Part shown: positions 59,656-64,000 of the stretch, piece by piece
How the letters are laid out: each line of letters starts with the position of its first letter
Position numbering within the stretch: position 1 is the first letter of the stretch
NCBI RefSeq assembly: GCF_900289045.1
Contig: NZ_LT985188.1
Location: forward strand, 3,472,001-3,536,000
Source of the DNA: Micropruina glycogenica
Lineage (GTDB): Bacteria > Actinomycetota > Actinomycetes > Propionibacteriales > Propionibacteriaceae
Length of the DNA: 64,000 nucleotides
Reading direction: 5' to 3'
Notes under the pieces: model-generated
Databases searched by the model: none
Told to the model about the DNA's origin: nothing
What the model saw: the letters and a program-made list of their open reading frames with translations, nothing else
Position numbers and translations under genes: made by a program

Positions 59656-60102
59656 TGAAGAGCTTCGTTCATATCTACTTCGATTTGGAGCGCGACGCTG
59701 ACGGCTACCCTCCCTGCGACTCTGAGGAGGTGGACGCCGTTGATCTGGGCAAACGGCAGCTTCGAGATTGCGGCGGCCCCTGTATTTGTGCACGGCGTTG
59801 CGCCGGGGGATGTCGTGCTAGCCGCCAGGCGGCCGGGTGATGACGGCCACTGGGTTCAGCGGATCGTGCACAACTCAGACAACTGGCTCGCACGAGTCGT
59901 GCCACGCGGCGGCCGCGATCTCGAGCCGGTGGTTGAGCAGTTCAGATCTTTGGGTTGCGAAGCCTAAGCCACTCGATATGGACTGGTCACGATCACGCTG
60001 CCGGTCGAGGTCGACGTCTCGACAATCATGGACCTGCTACGCGACGGCCAGGAGCGCGCCGGTTCCTGGTACTTCGACTTGGGCGTCGCGCCGCCGGCGT
60101 GA
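59655..60102 (+). pseudogene. DUF4265 gene with frameshift and in-frame stop
   Basis: The frame from GTG 59655 gives FVHIYFDLERDADGYPPCDSEEV. Near 59750 homology moves to another frame (NGSFEIAAAPVFVHGVAPGD, up to EQFRSLGCEA), then meets TAA at 59965-59967. In the same frame after it, homology continues as YGLVTITLPVEVDVSTIMDLL to a stop at 60100-60102. All parts together match one DUF4265 domain, so one frameshift and one nonsense change have inactivated it. Confidence 0.68.
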
Positions 60103-60333
60103 CGGGCATGAGCGTCGATGCGCGTGACGCTGATGAGATTGCCCATCGCTGGCACCAGCACGTTGGTTGACGCCGGGCGTGGTTAGTCGTCCGAGGCCTG
60201 CCACGCGTCGTCGGCAAGATCGACCGGCGGCTCGGTGGTAATCGCCGTCCGCCGCGTCTCACCGCGCCACGTTGTCGTGGTCGCTCGCGGTGCCTGACTT
60301 CCGCGTCCAAGGTCGATCCCCACCGTTATGCGC
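60103..60333. other. Gene-free stretch after the DUF4265 remnant
   Basis: A short minus-strand frame (60183-60386) is open but overlaps the end of ald and has no ribosome binding site or recognised domain. I see no gene. The composition is lower in G+C than that of ald. Confidence 0.4.
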
Positions 60334-61452
60334 TCAGTCGAGCACGTCCCGCAGGCTCGTCTCGGGCAGGTCGCTGAAGGCGTCACCGACGCCCTTGCAC
60401 GTGATCGCCCCGCCGACGGTGTTAAGCCCCAGGGCCAGCGCCTTCGACTCGGCGCACGCCTGCCGCCAGCCCTTGCCGGCCAGTTGCACCGAGTAGGGCA
60501 GGGTGGCGTTGGTCAGGCCCCAGGTGGACGTGTTGGGCACCGCGCCCGGCATGTTGGCCACGCAGTAGAACACCGAGTTGTGCACCCGAAACGTGGGGTC
60601 GGCGTGGGTGGTGGGGTGCGAGTCTTCGAAGCAGCCGCCCTGGTCGATCGCCACGTCGACCAGCACCGAGCCCGGCTTCATCTGCGCCACCATGTCGTTG
60701 GTCACCAGCTTGGGTGCCTTGGCCCCCGGAATCAGCACCGTGCCGATCACCAGGTCGGCGCTCAGCACCTGCTCGCGCACGCTCAGCGCGGTCGACACGA
60801 TGCCCTGAATGCGGTTGTCGTAGCGCCAGAAGGTCATGCGCAGCTTCTCAAGATCTGTGTCGAGAATCGTCACGTTGGCGCCCATGCCCAGCGCGATGTT
60901 GGCCGCGTTCTGGCCGGCCACGCCGCCGCCGAGCACGACCACCTTGGCGTTCGGCACGCCGCCCACGGCACCCATCAGCACGCCGCGGCCGCCCTCGGCC
61001 TTCATCATCGCGTGCGCCCCCACCTGCGGCGCCAGGCAGCCGGCCACCTCAGACATCGGGTACAGCAGCGGCAACATGCCGTTGGGCAGCTGCACGGTTT
61101 CGTAGGCGAGCGCGGTGGTGCCCGAGTTCAGCAGCGCCTCGGTGAGTGGACGGTCGGCCGCCAGGTGCAGGTAGGTGAACAGCAGCAGATCGTCACGCAG
61201 GTAGCCGTACTCGGCCGCGATCGGCTCCTTCACCTTCATCACCATCTCGCCCTCGGCCCAGGTGGCGTCGGCGTCGGGCAGAATCGTGGCGCCCTGCGCG
61301 ACATACTCCTCGTCGGTGATGGACGACCCCAGCCCGGCCCCCGACTGCACGAACACCTGATGCCCGCGGCGGACCAGTTCGTTCACTCCCACCGGGGTGA
61401 TGGCCACCCGGTACTCGTGATTCTTGACCTCGGTGGGAATGGCGATCTTCAT
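60334..61452 (-). CDS. ald: Alanine dehydrogenase
   Basis: A 372-residue NAD-dependent enzyme interconverting alanine with pyruvate and ammonia. [20 protein letters not shown] is the family start, with the catalytic Lys in [12 protein letters not shown] and His in [12 protein letters not shown]. The NAD fold is [21 protein letters not shown], and [18 protein letters not shown] is diagnostic. ATG 61452 has GAAGGAGC before it. It is divergent from the winged-helix gene. Confidence 0.95.
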   Translation of the reverse strand: MKIAIPTEVKNHEYRVAITPVGVNELVRRGHQVFVQSGAGLGSSITDEEYVAQGATILPDADATWAEGEMVMKVKEPIAAEYGYLRDDLLLFTYLHLAADRPLTEALLNSGTTALAYETVQLPNGMLPLLYPMSEVAGCLAPQVGAHAMMKAEGGRGVLMGAVGGVPNAKVVVLGGGVAGQNAANIALGMGANVTILDTDLEKLRMTFWRYDNRIQGIVSTALSVREQVLSADLVIGTVLIPGAKAPKLVTNDMVAQMKPGSVLVDVAIDQGGCFEDSHPTTHADPTFRVHNSVFYCVANMPGAVPNTSTWGLTNATLPYSVQLAGKGWRQACAESKALALGLNTVGGAITCKGVGDAFSDLPETSLRDVLD

Positions 61453-61508
61453 CGATGCTCCTTCGCGCGACTCTGCCCGTGGATGAGTCTAGGGCTACGC
61501 TGCCCGTC

Positions 61509-62630
61509 ATGCTGACCTGGGCAGACCTCGCCGCCCGCACCCTGGCCAGGCAGTTTCCGGCCGAGCTCGAGCCGGGGGACGTCGCGGGCCTGATCGACCT
61601 GGTCGGGCCGATTCAGAGCCAAACCGCCCGGTCGGTGTTCATCGGCTCCGCAGCTCGGCTGCCCGGCGTCACCCGGCAGCAGATCACCGACGCCTACACC
61701 TCGGGTGCCATCGTGCGGGGCAGCACGCTGCGGGGCACGGTGCACACCAGCACCGCCGCCCTGCACCCGCTGCTCGAGGTCGCCACCCGCCTGGGGCAGC
61801 GGACGCTCTGGCATCGCACCCTCAAGCTGTCGGACACCACCCTCGAACACGTCTGGGCCGCGATCGAGGCCTACGCCGAACACCAGTGGCGCACTCCCGC
61901 CGAGCTCGCGGCCCACCTGCTCGAGTGGTTGCAGCGCAACGACCCTGCCTCGGCACCCCGGTTCGCCGGCACCCAGGGCCGCTACTTCGCCTTCGGGCAC
62001 GGCGGCCTGGTGCGACGTCCGATCAGAGGTGACTGGACGGGCCAGGCCGCACCCGAGTACCGCACGGCGGCCGCCGTGCTGGCCGATACCGCCCATCGCA
62101 CGGCTGCGCTGAACGCACCCGACGCGGCGGTTGCGGCAATGTTTCGGCACCAACTCGCTGCGGCCGGCCCGCTCAGCCGGCACGATCTGGCCTGGTGGTC
62201 GGGGCTGGGCCTGACCCGCGTCGACGCGGCCCTGGCGAGCCTGGATCTCACCACCAACGAGGGCCCCGACGGGCGCGTCTATCACGACCTGCCGGACGCG
62301 CCCCCGCCCGCGACCCTGGCCGGAGTGCATCTGCTGCCCGAGTTCGACGCCTTGTTCTGCGCCTTCGACCCCGCCGGACGCGCCCGCTTCGTCGACCCCG
62401 AGCACTACGACGTGCTGTGGAAGCAGGAGAACGGACTGCTACTCGCCCCCGTGCTGCTCGACGACCGGCTGCGCGGCCACTGGCGGCTCACCGGCACCGG
62501 CCCCCGGCGGGCCCTGCACGTCACCTTGTTCCCCGGCACGCGCGACCTCGAGGACGACGACCTGACCGGCCCGATCGTGGCGCTCGAACTGGCGCTGGGC
62601 ATCACCATCCACGACGTGCGGTTGAACTGA
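61509..62630 (+). CDS. Winged-helix DNA-binding domain protein (HTH_42/YcaQ-like)
   Basis: A 373-residue protein of the HTH_42 family. Motifs include LIDLVGPIQSQTARSVFIGS near the N-terminus, RGTVHTSTAALHPLLEVATR, and C-terminal LLPEFDALFCAFDPAGRARF. E. coli YcaQ-type members are DNA glycosylases acting on crosslinks; this actinobacterial subgroup is not characterised, and key YcaQ residues cannot be confirmed by eye. It ends about 110 bases before the presumed IS end. Confidence 0.72.
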   Translation: MLTWADLAARTLARQFPAELEPGDVAGLIDLVGPIQSQTARSVFIGSAARLPGVTRQQITDAYTSGAIVRGSTLRGTVHTSTAALHPLLEVATRLGQRTLWHRTLKLSDTTLEHVWAAIEAYAEHQWRTPAELAAHLLEWLQRNDPASAPRFAGTQGRYFAFGHGGLVRRPIRGDWTGQAAPEYRTAAAVLADTAHRTAALNAPDAAVAAMFRHQLAAAGPLSRHDLAWWSGLGLTRVDAALASLDLTTNEGPDGRVYHDLPDAPPPATLAGVHLLPEFDALFCAFDPAGRARFVDPEHYDVLWKQENGLLLAPVLLDDRLRGHWRLTGTGPRRALHVTLFPGTRDLEDDDLTGPIVALELALGITIHDVRLN

Positions 62631-62811
62631 CACCGTGCGCTGGCGAAAGCGCGAATATCCATCGGGCGCGGCGGAATCAATTGCTGGTGAATGACGCCTA
62701 GGCTGCCCGCAACCGTCGCAACGTCTGCGCCGGGGAACAGGAGTGAGGTGTGTGGCTCTCACCGGACAGTGACCGAAGAAGGGAGAATCTCCCGAGGAGG
62801 AGAACAGGTCA

Positions 62812-63096
62812 ATGTCCAAGTACAAGAAATATACGCAGGAATACCGTGACGAGGCGGTGAGGATGGCGCTGGAGAATGATCAGCCGATCGCGAAGGTTGC
62901 GCGGGATCTGGGGATCAATGAGGGCACGTTGGGGAACTGGGTCAACAAGTATCGGCGTGAGCACCCGGTGAGTGAGGAGCTTTCGTTGCCGGATCGTGCC
63001 CGGTTGCGGGAACTCGAACGTGAGAATCGAGAACTTCGGTTGATGAACGACTTCCTGAAAAAAGCAGCGGCCTACTTCGCGAGGGAGCAACAGTGA
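62812..63096 (+). CDS. IS3-family transposase OrfA
   Basis: A 94-residue protein with an HTH_Tnp_1-type helix-turn-helix (YRDEAVRMALENDQPIAKVA RDLGINEGTLGNWV) and a C-terminal leucine-zipper-like helix (LRELERENRELRLMNDFLKK). It binds the IS ends. AGGAGGAG is seven to ten bases before ATG 62812. Confidence 0.92.
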   Translation: MSKYKKYTQEYRDEAVRMALENDQPIAKVARDLGINEGTLGNWVNKYRREHPVSEELSLPDRARLRELERENRELRLMNDFLKKAAAYFAREQQ

Positions 63097-64000
63097 GCGA
63101 CAAGTACGCGCTCATTGCCGCGGAGCAGGCCATGAGCGGACCGGCTCCCTCGGTGAGTGCGATGTGCGCCGGCTTGGAGGTGTCCAGGTCGGGATTCTAC
63201 GACTGGCAGCGGGCCGTGCCGTCGCCGAGGCAGTTGCGCCGGGCCAAGCTCACCCGGCACGTGCACGCCGCCTTCGAGGCCGGCCGCGGTGTCTACGGGG
63301 TGCGGCGGGTGCATGCCGTCCTGGCCGGCTCCGCCGACCCGGAGGTGGCCTCGGCGTCGGTCGACCTGGTCCGCTCGATCATGCGCGAGGCGGGACTGGT
63401 CGCCTGCCAGCCCCGTGCCTACAAGGTCACCACCGAGCAGGACCCGGACGCTGACCCGATTCGTGACCGGGTCCAGCGGGACTTCACCGCCGAGGAGCCG
63501 GGGGTGAAGCTGGTGGGTGACATCACCTACATCAAGACCTGGCAGGGCTGGCTCTACCTGGCCACCGTCATCGATTGCTGCACCAAGCAGGTCCTCGGTT
63601 GGTCGATGGCCCCGCACATGCGCACCGACCTGATCTGTGACGCCCTCACGATGGCGGCCACCCGCCAACCACTCGCCCCTGGTGCAATCTTTCATTCCGA
63701 CCGGGGAGCCCAATACACCTCGACCCAATTCGCGAAGCATTTGGAGTCCCTTGGGATCGTCGGTTCGCTGGGGCGGACCGGTGTCTGCTGGGATAATGCG
63801 ATGGCCGAATCATTCTTCGCTGCTTTGAAGAACGAGCTCGTCTACCGGGTCGTGCTACCCACCCGGAAGAAGGCCCGCCGGCTCATTGCCGAATATATCG
63901 AAGTCTTCTACAATCGGACCCGTATTCACTCCGGGATCGGCTACAAGACACCCGCCCAGGTCGCCCTCGAATACCAGCAACACAAATCAGAAGCAGCGTG
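63093..64000 (+). CDS. IS3-family transposase OrfB (integrase core), reaching window end
   Basis: About 302 residues; the frame ends at the window edge with TG, so a TGA stop may fall at the next base. An N-terminal HTH_21 region (YGVRRVHAVLAG) precedes the rve domain. Catalytic DDE residues are in VGDITYIKT, FHSDRGAQYTS and CWDNAMAESFFAALKNELVY. GTG 63093 overlaps the orfA stop; expression is probably as OrfAB by frameshifting. Confidence 0.9.
   Translation, partial: MSDKYALIAAEQAMSGPAPSVSAMCAGLEVSRSGFYDWQRAVPSPRQLRRAKLTRHVHAAFEAGRGVYGVRRVHAVLAGSADPEVASASVDLVRSIMREAGLVACQPRAYKVTTEQDPDADPIRDRVQRDFTAEEPGVKLVGDITYIKTWQGWLYLATVIDCCTKQVLGWSMAPHMRTDLICDALTMAATRQPLAPGAIFHSDRGAQYTSTQFAKHLESLGIVGSLGRTGVCWDNAMAESFFAALKNELVYRVVLPTRKKARRLIAEYIEVFYNRTRIHSGIGYKTPAQVALEYQQHKSEAA

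Larger units (their letters stand above)
62742..64000 (+). mobile_element. IS3-family insertion sequence, right end beyond window
   Basis: orfA and orfB transposase genes overlap by four bases and the element reaches the window edge. The left boundary near 62742 is estimated from the usual distance to orfA; the terminal repeat cannot be confirmed without the right end. A-rich CTGAAAAAAGC at 63055-63065 is a plausible -1 frameshift site producing the OrfAB transposase, as orfB is in the -1 frame. Confidence 0.7.

Noticed and set aside
60183-60386. Small minus-strand frame between the DUF4265 remnant and ald
   Set aside because: No ribosome binding site or recognised domain, and it overlaps the ald 3' end in another frame.

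Overview
The window is high-G+C DNA from an actinobacterium. The mycothiol pair mshA-mshB, two 13E12-type (DUF222/HNH) genes, frequent GTG starts, many ATGA/GTGA gene overlaps and a heterodimeric carotenoid cyclase all point that way. I cannot name a genus from sequence alone; a member of Propionibacteriales or Micrococcales that makes aromatic carotenoids is plausible.

Layout. 1-10.2 kb: an ORF fusing a Tat/lipoprotein-like domain to a VOC domain, a 13E12 gene, a drug-efflux/mycothiol operon (mshA, mshB, Bcr), a PLP decarboxylase running into an MFS gene, a tandem GNAT gene and a HIT gene. 10.2-20 kb: a glpD remnant, the proton-pumping pyrophosphatase hppA, an out-of-frame ltrA/DUF1992 junction, a polar amino-acid ABC operon, a GT28/MGDG-synthase-like glycosyltransferase, a truncated haemoglobin and a deleted alkA-like gene. 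20-30 kb: the threonine catabolism genes tdh and kbl, separated by an ABC exporter pair, then an MFS/ArsR unit. 29.7-37 kb: sirtuin/rhomboid pair, aldo/keto reductase, NUDIX, serA and several tiny acidic genes. 37-48 kb: a two-component system, OsmC, an ArsR/SRPBCC pair, two esterases, MFS and a BTAD (SARP-type) regulator. 48.2-58 kb: the carotenoid locus. 58-64 kb: a second 13E12 gene, a decayed DUF6959/DUF4265 patch, ald, a winged-helix protein and an IS3-family element at the right edge.

The most coherent system is the carotenoid locus. A MerR-type regulator with a cobalamin-binding domain and the WX9EH signature of B12-dependent photoreceptors (LitR/CarH) is divergent from an operon whose first gene fuses isopentenyl-diphosphate isomerase to a GGPP synthase, followed by crtI, crtB and dcd. 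A convergent operon carries crtYc, crtYd, a CrtT-like methyltransferase, a CrtU-like enzyme, a small unknown protein and a flavin oxidoreductase. A TTAGACAAA motif occurs ahead of both operons in the same orientation relative to transcription, so the two may be co-regulated by light. Gene content predicts lycopene, then beta-carotene, then an aromatic carotenoid such as isorenieratene.

A second theme is decay: glpD, ltrA/DUF1992, an alkA-like gene, an MFS tail and a DUF4265 gene survive only as fragments, and several genes have lost their natural stop. Two families of dispersed intergenic repeats are scattered through the window, and one has been captured in the mshA reading frame.
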